Position numbers and translations under genes: made by a program. A stretch of DNA of 64,000 bases from Aspidapion aeneum. Lineage: Eukaryota > Arthropoda > Insecta > Coleoptera > Brentidae. The notes under the pieces are model-generated. The model had not been told where the DNA came from, did no database searches, and saw only the letters and a list, made by a program, of their open reading frames with translations. Position 1 is the first letter of the stretch, and every line of letters begins with the position of its first letter. The stretch spans positions 47,759,134 through 47,823,133 of the forward strand of contig OY755044.1 of the NCBI GenBank assembly GCA_963576565.1, in the 5' to 3' direction. This document shows positions 33,880 to 44,500 of the stretch, in pieces.

Positions 33880-34077
33880 CTAATTTTTCTGATTACCATT
33901 ATGTGTAAGACATTGTTGGCATTTTTGAGTAATTTTTCTTAACACATTTTGCATAAAAATATATCTGCCATTTAAATATTGGGATTTTGTTGCTTGAATG
34001 AAGCAGTCAAACATATCACTTTTTTCAAAATCTGGATATGGTCGATTTCTAGCCAGTTTAAAATAATTGTCAGCCAT
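33880..34077 (-). CDS. Short open frame inside the foldback, unknown
   Basis: A 65-codon frame starts MADNYFKLARNRPYPDFEK, with YLNGRYIFMQNVLRKITQ and a CQQC pair near the end. The start context is reasonable and the composition looks less random than its neighbours. I do not recognise a family. It lies between the arms of the 33291-40330 foldback, so it may be a remnant of that element's own coding sequence. Chance is a real possibility. Confidence 0.25.
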   Translation of the reverse strand: MADNYFKLARNRPYPDFEKSDMFDCFIQATKSQYLNGRYIFMQNVLRKITQKCQQCLTHNGNQKN

Positions 34078-35034
34078 TCACAAAAATGACAAGTAAAATG
34101 ACAATGTCAATTCCACACTTTTGTTTTGTAAATTTCACGACCTGCTGTTCTGTTATCAAATAATTAGTATGATATTATTTTTGTAATTTTTTAAATCAAA
34201 TCAAATCAAATCAAAATAGGCTTTATTGTCGGAAATAAAAATTTCATTGACAAAGCAGTAGTATTGTAATCTAAGCAAAACATAAGTAGGTAAAGACCAA
34301 AAATAGCACAAAAAATCATATGTCTAATTCTCAATATATTTTGTTCCCAAAGCTAGATCTAGGGTGGCAAGAAGCCGGGAGTCTAGCTAGACAAAAACCA
34401 AAAGGCACTAACACAGGTTGGGGCTGTCACTAAAGTTGAAAATTAGAGAAACATTCCCCATTTAGGTTTAAAATAAACAAGTAAAAAAATTTTTTTACTT
34501 GTGTAGTGATCGTTAAAAAAAAGCATTTTTCTCATTTAAAATTTTTTTTACGTGAAAAATCAAAATTGTTTACAATTAATTCAATCATTAAGAACAGGCA
34601 GCGTTGAGCAATATAATAATTTTTTTTTTGATGCACAGCACTCCATTCGGCATTTCTGTACAACTCTGAAAATCCTATCCCTAGCATTCAACTTAGGAAC
34701 TCTGTACAATACATAAATAGCAAATTCGCAAATAACCTATTCTATGTAAAAATTAAAAATATATAAAAAAATAAAAACATGAAAATTAAACAGTTAAATA
34801 ACTTAAAACATTAAATCAGGTACATGGATTAGATTATTAGACATAGAGCTAAGTAACATAAAATACTATCTAATACAAAAATCTAAAAACAATGAAAATT
34901 TACACAACTGGACTTAATGTGGTTAAAATATAAATAAAAACAAAAACAAAACTAATTGGTTAAAAGCGTTGAACACAAGATACATAAAATGAAAAAAATA
35001 AAAAATTTTGAACTTTAACTATTATAAAAAGGTT

Positions 35035-37791
35035 TTATGCATGATCAAAATATTCATCCAAATGATAGTAGGCATTATCTACAAGCATATCTTTTACTGC
35101 CTTTTTAAAATTATTAAAATCGCCTATTGCTTTTATAGCATCAGGCAGTTGGTTGTATATTTTAATGCTGCGATAAATTATTGAATTTTGTGTTAGTGTA
35201 GATTTTGGAATAGGTAACGGAATATTCATTAAATTATTTCGGGTTTGGTATCCATGTAAACTTGTGGGGTTATTTTTGTATTTTTTAAATATAATACAAA
35301 CTGTTTCCAGAATGAATAAAGATACAATTTTTTCCCTCTGGAACAGCGGCTTACAATGATGTTTTAGTTTTGTTCCACAAATGTACCGTAGACATCGTTT
35401 TTGTATTGTAAAAACTGACTTAAATAAATGTTGACAATAATTTCCAGAAAACGCAATTCCATAACGTAAGTGCGATTCAACTAAAGCAAAGTATACCTTT
35501 CTCGCCATATCAATACCAAGATCTGTGTAAGTTTTTCTCACAGCATAACCTCCGCTAGAGATTTTTTTATTTAAATTAACAATATGGTCTGTAAATTTTA
35601 GCTTGTTGTCAATGAACATGCCAAGAAATTTAATACTCTGCTTTTGTTCTATTATTTCATTTCCTAGATTCAGATTATCAAAATCCATTTTAAAACCAAG
35701 TACTTTAGTTTTATCTATATTTAGACATAAATAATTTGCGTCACACCATTTTTTAATTTTGACAATGTCTTTATGTACAATGTCCTTTAAAACTTGCAAA
35801 TCCTTGTGGTGCCATAGAATAGTGGTGTCATCCGCAAATATCGTTAAAATACCTTTAATATCTAAGAAAGTTAAATCATTAATATACAACAGAAAAAGAA
35901 TTACGCCTAAAATCGAACCCTGTGGAACTCCAGTATTTATTTCCATTGTAGAAGAAATAGACGTACCTTTCTTCACTTTTTGATAACGTCTTGTTAAATA
36001 GGATTTAAAGAAAGTTCTCGATATACCTCTAAAGCCGTAAACAGACATTTTTTTTAAAAGCAGATTATGGTTAACACAGTCAAAAGCTTTTGTAAAGTCG
36101 CAAAAAACTGCGGCTGCAACCTCTTTGTCATTGATTTTAAGGTACAGACTTTCTAAAAATGAAAAAACCGCATCATTGGTGCTTTTAGATTTTTGAAAAC
36201 CAAATTGTTTTACACTAAGGATTTTGTGTTTCTCTATAAAATCCATCATCCTCTTCTTTACCAATTTTTCAATAATTTTAGATAGCATATTGAGAAGGGA
36301 AATGGGTCTAAAATTTGATGGATCTGTAAAAGAACCTGATTTATGCAGGGGGATAACTAGTGCAGTCTTCAAGATATCTGGAAATTCCCCTTTTAAAAAA
36401 CTTCGATTTACTGAGTTTGCAAGTACTTCCAATGCCGCATCGTTTAAATTTTGAAAAATGTTTTTTGACATTTCGTCTATACCTGAGGAATTTGTTTTTA
36501 TTTCACCTATTATTCTTTTTATTTCGTTTTTATCTGTGTCAGTTAATACAAAAGTTTCATTTACATATGCATTTGATAAGTTGATCAGTGGATCACAATC
36601 TGATTTAATATTTGATGTTAAGTTTTTCCCAACAGTACAATAAAAACTATTTAGCACGTCAACAGTTATGTTTGCTTGTTGCTTTAATAAATTATTTTTA
36701 CCTCTTAAATCGTTAACAATTGACCATGCTTCCTTGCTTTTATTTTTCGCGCTTTCAATCCTGTTCCCATAATATTTCTGTTTTGCTGCCTTAATTATAT
36801 TTTTGTATATTTTATGATATACTTTAAAATAATTAAGAAAAAATTCATTGTTAATAGATTTACGAATTACATACAAAGATCGTAAGTTCTGAGAGGAAAT
36901 TTTAATACCTTTGGTTATCCAACTTTTTTTCTTCTTTCTTTTTCTCACCTTGCACAACGGAAAGCTTTCAAAAAATGTTTTTTTAACTATTGAATGAAAG
37001 TCTTCAATAGGCTTGTTAGAGTTAAAAACACATTCCCAATTTATTATACTAATTTTATCTCTAAAGTTGTTAAAATTTTTTGCCGAGAAAATTCTCTTTC
37101 GTTGTGCAGGTAATTTTTCTATTTTTTCCTGTAAAGGAAAGCTGGAAAATAATGCCTCGTGGTCAGAAAGATTATTAGGAAGCACACTACATTTTATATT
37201 GTCATGACTAAAGTTGGCACAAAAATAATCAATAGTTGTAGCAGTCTTATCTGTTATTCTGGTGGGAGATTCAACAAACATTTTTAAATCATAGGAAATC
37301 ATCAGATTCCTTAAAGCTACCATACTACCTAAATTTTCATTGTTATAATCTAAGTTAAAATCACCGGCACAAATAATTTTACTGTTATGTGGTAGTTCTA
37401 ATAACAATGATTCGAAATTTACTAAGAAACTCGTTGCATTTGCTACAGGAGGACAATATATGCATAGAATAAATATATTTTCTTTTTCACTATACATTAA
37501 AGAAAACTCAAAAACACTCTCTAAACATAAATGATTGTACCTATCTACGTTTTCTGGTTGAAAATTGGATTCTTTTTTACTTAAGATACTTGTACCACCA
37601 TTTGTTGTTCTACAAAAATTTGAAATAACATAGTACCCAGGAATGTCAAAAGGTTGCTCGGGTTCCAACCAATGTTCTGTTAATAATATTAATTCTGGAT
37701 AATTTAATTCATCAAGAAAGACTAAAAGTTCGTCAACCTTATATCTAAGAGACCGGACATTTACAGTTAAGATTCTTATATTACCTATCAC
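35035..37791 (-). CDS. LINE ORF2: endonuclease-reverse transcriptase
   Basis: This is a 918-residue frame with both expected domains. The apurinic-type endonuclease (about residues 5-220) shows ILTVNVRSL, LLTEHWL, CAGDFNLDY and NLSDHEALF. The reverse transcriptase (about 440-730) shows IPLHKSGSFTDPSNFRPISL, GFQKSKSTNDAV, VFCDFTKAFDCVNH (catalytic Asp), INTGVPQGSILG and the FADDT active site; a C-terminal region follows with KFLGMFIDNKL and HLRYGIAFSGN. It nicks target DNA and copies the element RNA from the nick. No internal stop or frame shift was noted, so it may be functional or only recently inactive. It overlaps ORF1 by four bases (37788-37791), and the first codon of the listed frame is a GTG, consistent with coupled translation. 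Confidence 0.95.
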   Translation of the reverse strand: MIGNIRILTVNVRSLRYKVDELLVFLDELNYPELILLTEHWLEPEQPFDIPGYYVISNFCRTTNGGTSILSKKESNFQPENVDRYNHLCLESVFEFSLMYSEKENIFILCIYCPPVANATSFLVNFESLLLELPHNSKIICAGDFNLDYNNENLGSMVALRNLMISYDLKMFVESPTRITDKTATTIDYFCANFSHDNIKCSVLPNNLSDHEALFSSFPLQEKIEKLPAQRKRIFSAKNFNNFRDKISIINWECVFNSNKPIEDFHSIVKKTFFESFPLCKVRKRKKKKSWITKGIKISSQNLRSLYVIRKSINNEFFLNYFKVYHKIYKNIIKAAKQKYYGNRIESAKNKSKEAWSIVNDLRGKNNLLKQQANITVDVLNSFYCTVGKNLTSNIKSDCDPLINLSNAYVNETFVLTDTDKNEIKRIIGEIKTNSSGIDEMSKNIFQNLNDAALEVLANSVNRSFLKGEFPDILKTALVIPLHKSGSFTDPSNFRPISLLNMLSKIIEKLVKKRMMDFIEKHKILSVKQFGFQKSKSTNDAVFSFLESLYLKINDKEVAAAVFCDFTKAFDCVNHNLLLKKMSVYGFRGISRTFFKSYLTRRYQKVKKGTSISSTMEINTGVPQGSILGVILFLLYINDLTFLDIKGILTIFADDTTILWHHKDLQVLKDIVHKDIVKIKKWCDANYLCLNIDKTKVLGFKMDFDNLNLGNEIIEQKQSIKFLGMFIDNKLKFTDHIVNLNKKISSGGYAVRKTYTDLGIDMARKVYFALVESHLRYGIAFSGNYCQHLFKSVFTIQKRCLRYICGTKLKHHCKPLFQREKIVSLFILETVCIIFKKYKNNPTSLHGYQTRNNLMNIPLPIPKSTLTQNSIIYRSIKIYNQLPDAIKAIGDFNNFKKAVKDMLVDNAYYHLDEYFDHA

Positions 37792-38699
37792 ACAAGAGTC
37801 GAGTTTACTTGAGTTGTTTCTAAAAAAGATACATTGCTAACAGTAGGAGAACATTGGTAAGAATTTTCTAAGTCTATGGTAACTACACATTCTGAATCAA
37901 AGTTTTGTTCTGTTAAAATTGGCTTTAAACAACTTACAGATGGTTCATCTTTAAAAGAACGCACTGCATTTCGTAGGAACACTGCCATTTTTGACAAACC
38001 TTTATTGTTTAAAAATATGCTCTTTGCCACAAAGTCAGAATATCTGAATTTGTCTTTAAGATCAACAACATTGATATTATTTGAAAACTGTCTAATATTT
38101 TTCACAAAATTTAAAATTTTATCGTTAATTAAGTGAATGTTGTTAAATTCAAAATAACCCTCCTGCTTTGTAGGTATTGTACTTATTATAAGGTTAGTGT
38201 AAAAACACTGATTTGATAATTTTGTTAATTCATTTAACCTAATATCAATACTATTCAATCCCGCCAAAACAATTACGTAATCATTAGACCCCAAACCAGA
38301 AAAACATGAACTATGCTTACAAGTTATTTCACTAAAAGATGCATTAGGTTTACATACAACCTGGATAGAATAATTGTCTGAACAGACTTTATCCAAGTGG
38401 GGATAAAGATATTTACCGAATTCATCAGTTAAAATTATAATCTTATTTCTAGCTTTTTTGATTTTCCTATTTCCTAAACTGCCTGTTTTATTTGTTATGA
38501 TCTCTTTTCTGGCTTCTGCTGATTTATCAGATTTGTATTTTTCTTCTTCTTTCTGCTTTTGAAGCTTCTGAAGTTTCTCCGCATAAATTTTGTTGTCCGC
38601 CTCTATCATTTTCAGTGCGTCCAATATTTCATCTTTTGTTGATTTCATGTCTACGAGTTGCCGTTCTAGACCACTTACAAGTCTATTATTGTCTTGCAA
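37788..38699 (-). CDS. LINE ORF1, coiled-coil and SGNH/GDSL-like region
   Basis: The frame opens with a coiled coil (ERQLVDMKSTKDEILDALK through EKLQKLQKQKEEE; heptad-like, charged) and continues into a domain with IIILTDEFGKYLYPHL, VIVLAGLNSIDIRLNEL and NINVVDLKDKF. The order resembles the SGNH/GDSL-type esterase domain in ORF1 of CR1-group LINEs; the usual GDS serine block reads TDE here, so catalysis is doubtful. ORF1 proteins bind element RNA. The coiled coil extends upstream of the listed Met to about 38835 in the same frame, where a frame shift separates it from the PHD-finger part. Confidence 0.82.
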   Translation of the reverse strand: MQDNNRLVSGLERQLVDMKSTKDEILDALKMIEADNKIYAEKLQKLQKQKEEEKYKSDKSAEARKEIITNKTGSLGNRKIKKARNKIIILTDEFGKYLYPHLDKVCSDNYSIQVVCKPNASFSEITCKHSSCFSGLGSNDYVIVLAGLNSIDIRLNELTKLSNQCFYTNLIISTIPTKQEGYFEFNNIHLINDKILNFVKNIRQFSNNINVVDLKDKFRYSDFVAKSIFLNNKGLSKMAVFLRNAVRSFKDEPSVSCLKPILTEQNFDSECVVTIDLENSYQCSPTVSNVSFLETTQVNSTLV

Positions 38700-38943
38700 T
38701 TGTTTATTTAGTTCTTTATTATGTTTTTTTAGGTCTAATAGCTTTTCTTCTAAACAATTTGTATCAGTGTTGTGAAGAAATGTTAAATCAGTTTGGGTTT
38801 TACATTCTGATAATGATGTTGTTGTTTGTGTACTAACATAAGCAGTTTCTCAGTAACTGTTTGACATGAAGTTTTTTTAATTAAAGGCTGCACCTGCACC
38901 GCCTTTGAACAGCGCTCTATTTTATTTTTATCCATCGCTTGTG

Positions 38944-39312
38944 TTAGTTCTGAAATTTGCTTTTTAAAATTTTTTCGTTCTGTTCCGCTATTTCCGTTAA
39001 ATAGTTTTCCTCACATCTTGAAACGTCTTCGAATACCGGCACGGAATTTCGTTTTAGTCTCTCAATAAAAGAATCTTTTTCCTTAACTTCCTGCTTTAAC
39101 TCATCAATAATTGCCCTGAGAACATCAAAAGCATCAGGTTCAATGTCTGTTGTTGATCCTTCACAATGTCTCGAGCAAAAAATTAGACTATCTTTAATAA
39201 CTGTGTGCTGCTTATTTGCCCTAGTCCAGCAGCTCCGATGAAAAATATTTTTACATGCCACGCAAAAAAATAGGGTGGACTCCTTATTTTTACAACATTT
39301 AAAAGAGGACAT
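38944..39312 (-). CDS. LINE ORF1 N-terminal PHD-finger part
   Basis: This 122-codon frame starts MSSFKCCKNKESTLFFCVAC, then FHRSCW and FCSRHC, matching a PHD-type zinc finger as in ORF1 of CR1-group elements. A charged segment (ELKQEVKEKDSFIERLKR) begins the coiled coil. The frame stops near 38944. The protein resumes after one frame shift at about 38960 (SELTQAMDKN) and after a second at about 38840. Nucleic-acid or histone-tail binding is likely for the family, not shown here. Confidence 0.85.
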   Translation of the reverse strand: MSSFKCCKNKESTLFFCVACKNIFHRSCWTRANKQHTVIKDSLIFCSRHCEGSTTDIEPDAFDVLRAIIDELKQEVKEKDSFIERLKRNSVPVFEDVSRCEENYLTEIAEQNEKILKSKFQN

Positions 39313-40432
39313 TTTTTAAATTATTATTATGTCTGTAAACAAAATTTTTAAACACTCTGTATGTTGTACTTTATTTTAATAACACCATTTTATTTATCAA
39401 TAGAAATAAAGATTAAAACTGTTCATTTTTAAAAGAAAAGAATATTGTCCGGTACTATCAGATAAACTGTTTAAACAAAAAAGTACTTATCTGGGGTGAC
39501 CCAGGATAGGTCACCTAAAATCATCTCCACAAGTAATGAACACACTAATTAACAAAGATTCACAATTAACTAGGATTTGAGCCCTAAATTTACTAAACAC
39601 TATAACATTCCATGTTCATTATAAGTTCTTAAACGATTGTCACTTGAAAAAAATATTTTTTTACTCTAAAAACAACAAATATAAGGCGTTTTTAAACAGC
39701 GAATTTTGTGTGCGTTATTTACGGACATATTATTTCGAACTAATGTTTTTTACTTTATTTATAAATCTTTTAATTATCATTTCAAAACAGATAAACTAAA
39801 AATCGTTCAACTAGTGTGTCTTGCAATTTTTAATTTATAATTACATTGGAAATTTCCAGGTTTGGGCTATAATTTTTTTTTCAAATATTAAATAGTTTTT
39901 TTTAACCTTAAATCAAAAAAATATTAAACTTTTATCATTTTAAGGTAATAATAGCATGGAACTAATCAAAGTAGTAATAAAAAAAATCCAGGTCCGTATT
40001 TAATTTTTTTATGATAAATACCATATCTCAAAAACTAAACAATATTTTAAAAAATTGACAACGTCATTATTTTGCTCTAAAAAAGTTGCCATAGGAAGGT
40101 TTTTACAGAATAAAAATATCTGGCAAAATAAGCGAGACACAAGGTATTAATTAAAATGCAATTTTTTCAAAAACTCCCTGTATTAGCGAAACCACAGGGT
40201 ATAGCAAAAATCTGATTACACCATTTTTAAGGGCTCCAAAAAAGAGCATGGTAAGGTGCAATCAGAAAATCAATATCTTTAATAATAACCGAGTTTCCCA
40301 TTTAATCCCATCGAAAATGGGACACACTGTACATACTTCATAAATAAGAGCACATGTTACCTAAGGTCTTAGAGACAAAAAAATTGCTTATATTTTTGAT
40401 ATGCAGTTTCAATCAACAAATTTAGACTAAGT
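39313..40432. other. LINE 5' untranslated region, then right arm of foldback
   Basis: To about 39700 this is probably LINE 5' sequence; from about 39795 to 40330 it is the inverse of 33291-33790. No gene is seen. Confidence 0.55.
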
Positions 40433-40444
40433 AACCTTATTTTG

Positions 40445-40761
40445 CCATTGAACTGTGTGCCTGGTGGATTACTGACCACGAATGGACCAACAGGACAATA
40501 AAAATCTTCTCCGACAGTCAAGCAGCCTTAAGAGCGCTTGATTCCTATACGGCCTCATCGAGAACCGTGAGGAGCTGTAAAGATTCGCTAAATGCGCTTG
40601 GTAGCGCTAACAATGTATCATTAGTATGGATATCAGGGCATTCTGGGCACGAGGGAAATGAGGCTGCAGACCTAGCAGCGAGGGAAGCGGCATCTGCCAA
40701 GTTTTTCGGCCCCGACCAGCCCTGGGGATATCATACAATGCTGCTAAATCAACCATATTAA
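40445..40761 (+). pseudogene. LINE RNase H domain fragment
   Basis: The frame is open from the insertion point and gives AIELCAWWITDHEW, KIFSDSQAALRALDSY (catalytic Asp) and VSLVWISGHSGHEGNEAAD (His and Asp), a typical LINE RNase H. The Met at 40567 lies inside the domain and is not a true start. The frame closes at 40761 and the protein continues in other phases, so it is dead. In the intact element this activity removes RNA during second-strand synthesis. Confidence 0.85.
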
Positions 40762-40893
40762 AATGGATGGAGAATAGTTTCCAACAATACTGGATAAATA
40801 TACCAGAACTGGCTCACTCTAAAGAGTTCATTAGGACCTTGTAGAAACAGAGCCAGGAACATTATTGGACTTACCAGACAGGAGATACGTATA

Positions 40894-41145
40894 GTGACTG
40901 GTCTTTATACGGGTCACTGTCGACTGAGAGTGCCCATGCACAGAATGGGACTAACAGAAGAGACCGAATGTAGACTCTGTATGGAGGATGACGAAACAGT
41001 CAGACATGTACTGTGCGAATGTCCGGCTATTGCACGTTTACGTCAGAATACTTTCGGTAAACCTCAGATCAACTCAGAAGATCTGAACAGGGTCTCACTC
41101 AAACTGATAGCCGGCCTTTTTGGAGGATTAGGCATACAGTGGTGA
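40894..41145 (+). pseudogene. LINE ORF2 C-terminal zinc-knuckle fragment
   Basis: The frame reads VTGLYTGHCRLRVPMHRMGL-like sequence and CRLCMEDDETVRHVLCECP (a CxxC...HxxxxC knuckle), then ends near FGGLGIQW. This is the end of ORF2 in I- and Jockey-like LINEs. It is separated from the RNase H part by about two frame changes and a stop. Confidence 0.85.
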
Positions 41146-41238
41146 GAAGCCACTCAGAAGTGAGCCACAATAGACCCACTGGTGGTCGCAGTGGAAGGGC
41201 TGCAAGGCCCACTCACATATGAATCATCATCAATCATC

Positions 41239-41574
41239 AACCTTATTTTGAACCAATGTCATTAAAAGGTGTACAATTTTGGCAAAAATCCTCACTTTTT
41301 ACCAATCTTGAGGGGCTTTATACCGCCCCCAACCCCCCCCCCCCCCCCCCACCTGCTGCATACACTAGTGTGTTGATCAGGGCTAGAAATATTATCAAAT
41401 ATATTTATAAGCATACCTGTCAAATACTTTTTATGCAAAGGGACAGATCATGGATTAAAAAGTAGAAATTAGGAGTGAAAATTGCAGAACAGGGATAAAA
41501 GTATAAATTAGTGATAAAAAGTTACAGATCAAGGAAACAAGTGAAACAAAAAAAAATACTAAGATCTACCTCCA
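41239..41574. other. Non-coding with poly-C tract
   Basis: A C-rich run lies at about 41324-41351, the longest stretch being 18 or more C. No gene is seen. The last bases aagatctacctcca (41561-41574) are inverted just beyond the right end of the following array. Confidence 0.6.
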
Positions 41575-44500
41575 TAAACCTAGCAAGCCCACCTCAATAA
41601 AAATTTAAAAAATGTATTCCAGAATTATGTGCTTTTTATGTGCTAATTTCGTCCATTTTTTAAAATTTTTGTGCTCCTTTGGTTTCCACGGAAATTTAAA
41701 AAAATGATTGGCGTGCTAGGTTTATATAAACCTAGCAAGCCCATACAGAAATAATCAATATTTTTATAATATTTATATGCGAAAATTAAGTGCTTTTTAT
41801 GTGCTCCCGTTTGCTAAAAACAAAATTTCATTTATCAAGTTTTTAAGCTTTTTTTTTAAAAAAATGTGTGGGCTGGCTAGGTTTATATAAACCTAGCAAG
41901 CCCATACAGAAGTAATCAATATTTTTATAATATTTATATGCGAAAATTAAGTGCTTTTTATGTGCTCCCGTTTGCTAAAAACAAAATTTCATTTATCAAG
42001 TTTTTAAGCCTTTTTTTTAAAAAAATGTGTGGGCTGGCTAGGTTTATATAAACCTAGCAAGCCCATACAGAAATAATCAATATTTTTATAATATTTATAT
42101 GCGAAAATTAAGTGCTTTTTATGTGCTCCCGTTTGCTAAAAACAAAATTTCATTTATCAAGTTTTTAAGCTTTTTTTTAAAAAAAATGTGTGGGCTGGCT
42201 AGGTTTATATAAACCTAGCAAGCCCACCTCAATAAAAATAAATAAAATACATTCCAGAATTATGTGCTATTTATGTGCTAATTTCGTCCACTTTTTAAAA
42301 TTTTTGTGCTCCTTTGGTTTCCACGGAAATTTAAAAAAATGATTGACGTGCTAGCTTTATATAAAGCTAGCAAGCCAATGCAAAAATTATAAATATTTTT
42401 ATGCCCACCTCAATAAAAATTTAAAAAATTTATTCCAGAATTATGTGCTCTTTATGTGCTAATTTCGTCCACTTTTTAAAATTTTTGTGCTCCTTTGGTT
42501 TCCACGGAAATTTAAAAAAATGATTGGCGTGCTAGCTTTATATAAAGCTAGCAAGCCCATACAGAAATAATCAATATTTTTATAATATTTATATGCGAAA
42601 ATTAAGTGCTTTTTATGTGCTCCCGTTTGCTAAAAACAAAATTTCATTTATCAAGTTTTTAAGCTTTTTTTTTTAAAAAATGTGTGGGCTGGCTAGGTTT
42701 ATATAAACCTAGCAAGCCCACCTCAATAAAAATAAATAAAATACATTCCAGAATTATGTGCTATTTATGTGCTAATTTCGTCCACTTTTTAAAATTTTTG
42801 TGCTTCTTTGGTTTCCACGGAAATTTAAAAAAATGATTGACGTGCTAGCTTTATATAAAGCTAGCAAGCCCACACATTTTTTAAAAACAAAAGCTTAAAA
42901 ACTTGATAAATGAAATTTTGTTTTTAGCAAACGGAAGCACATAAAAAGCACTTAATTTTCGCATATAAATATTATACAAATATTGATTATTTCTGTATGG
43001 GCTTGCTAGGTTTATATAAACCTAGCCAGCCCACACATTTAAAAAAAAAAAAAAGCTTAAAAACTTGATAAATGAAATTTTGTTTTTAGCAAACGGGAGC
43101 ACATAAAAAGCACTTAATTTTCGCATATAAATATTATAAAAATATTGATTATTTCTGTATGGGCTTGCTAGCTTTATATAAAGCTAGCACGCCAATCATT
43201 TTATTAAATTTCCGTGGAAACCAAAGGAGCACAAAAATTTTAAAAAGTGGACGAAATTAGCACATAAAGAGCACATAATTTTGGAATAAATTTTTTAAAT
43301 TTTTATTGAGGTGGGCATAAAAATATTTATAATTTTTGCATTGGCTTGCTAGCTTTATATAAAGCTAGCACGTCAATCATTTTTTTAAATTTCCGTGGAA
43401 ACCAAAGAAGCACAAAAATTTTAAAAAGTAGACGAAATTAGCACATAAAGAGCACATAATTCTGGAATGTATTTTATTTATTTTTATTGACGTGGGCTTG
43501 CTAGGTTTATATAAACCTAGCCAGCCCACACATTTAAAAAAAAAAAGCTTAAAAACTTGATAAATGAAATTTTGTTTTTAGCAAACGGGAGCACATAAAA
43601 AGCACTTAATTTTCGCATATAAATATTATAAAAATATTGATTATTTCTGTATGGGCTTGCTAGCTTTATATAAAGCTAGCACGCCAATCATTTTTTTAAA
43701 TTTCCGTGGAAACCAAAGGAGCACAAAAATTTTTAAAAGTGGACGAAATTAGCACATAAAGAGCACATAATTCTGGAATAAATTTTTTAAATTTTTATTG
43801 AGGTGGGCATAAAAATATTTATAATTTTTGCAATGGCTTGCTAGCTTTATATAAAGCTAGCACGTCAATCATTTTTTTAAATTTCCGTGGAAACCAAAGA
43901 AGCACAAAAATTTTAAAAAGTGGACGAAATTAGCACATAAAGAGCACATAATTCTGGAATGTATTTTATTTATTTTTATTGAGGTGGGCTTGCTAGGTTT
44001 ATATAAACCTAGCCAGCCCACACATTAAAAAAAAAAAAAGCTTAAAAACTTGATAAATGAAATTTTGTTTTTAGCAAACGGGAGCACACAAAAAGCACTT
44101 AATTTTCGCATATAAATATTATAAAAATATTGATTATTTCTGTATGGGCTTGCTAGGTTTATATAAACCTAGCCAGCCCACACATTTAAAAAAAAAAGCT
44201 TAAAAACTTGATAAATGAAATTTTGTTTTTAGCAAACGGGAGCACATAAAAAGCAGTTAATTTTCGCATATAAATATTATAAAAATATTGATTATTTCTG
44301 TATGGGCTTGCTAGCTTTATATAAAGCTAGCACGCCAATCATTTTTTTAAATTTCCGTGGAAACCAAAGGAGCACAAAAATTTTAAAAAGTGGACGAAAT
44401 TAGCACATAAAGAGCACATAATTCTGGAATAAATTTTTTAAATTTTTATTGAGGTGGGCATAAAAATATTTATAATTTTTGCATTGGCTTGCTAGCTTTA

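Larger units (their letters stand above)
34196..39700 (-). mobile_element. CR1-like non-LTR retrotransposon, nearly full length
   Basis: This reads on the minus strand: a PHD-finger/coiled-coil/SGNH-like ORF1 and an endonuclease-reverse transcriptase ORF2. The 3' end carries ccgacaataaagcc and an ATTTG short tandem tail (five copies, 34199-34223). ORF1 is broken by two frame shifts while ORF2 is open over its full length. The 5' boundary is uncertain (about 39320-39700). The ORF1 architecture points to the CR1 group. Confidence 0.9.
33291..40330. mobile_element. Foldback element (~500 bp arms) split by a LINE
   Basis: The left end acagtgtgtcccattttcga is exactly inverted at the right end (tcgaaaatgggacacactgt). 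Further pairs include ttattattaaagatattgat with its inverse near 40275, and cctggatattt with aatttccagg. The arms span about 33291-33790 and 39795-40330. The CR1-like LINE at about 34196-39700 fills most of the interior, so the original foldback was about 1.5-2 kb. Confidence 0.8.
40445..41238 (+). mobile_element. 5'-truncated I-like LINE with 12 bp target duplication
   Basis: It is flanked by the exact 12 bp word AACCTTATTTTG (40433-40444 and 41239-41250). The insert encodes the RNase H and terminal zinc-knuckle part of a LINE ORF2 and ends in a run of atcatc-type repeats (41222-41238). RNase H places it in the I group (I/LOA/R1-like). The 5' end is lost, as usual for target-primed insertion. 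Confidence 0.92.
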
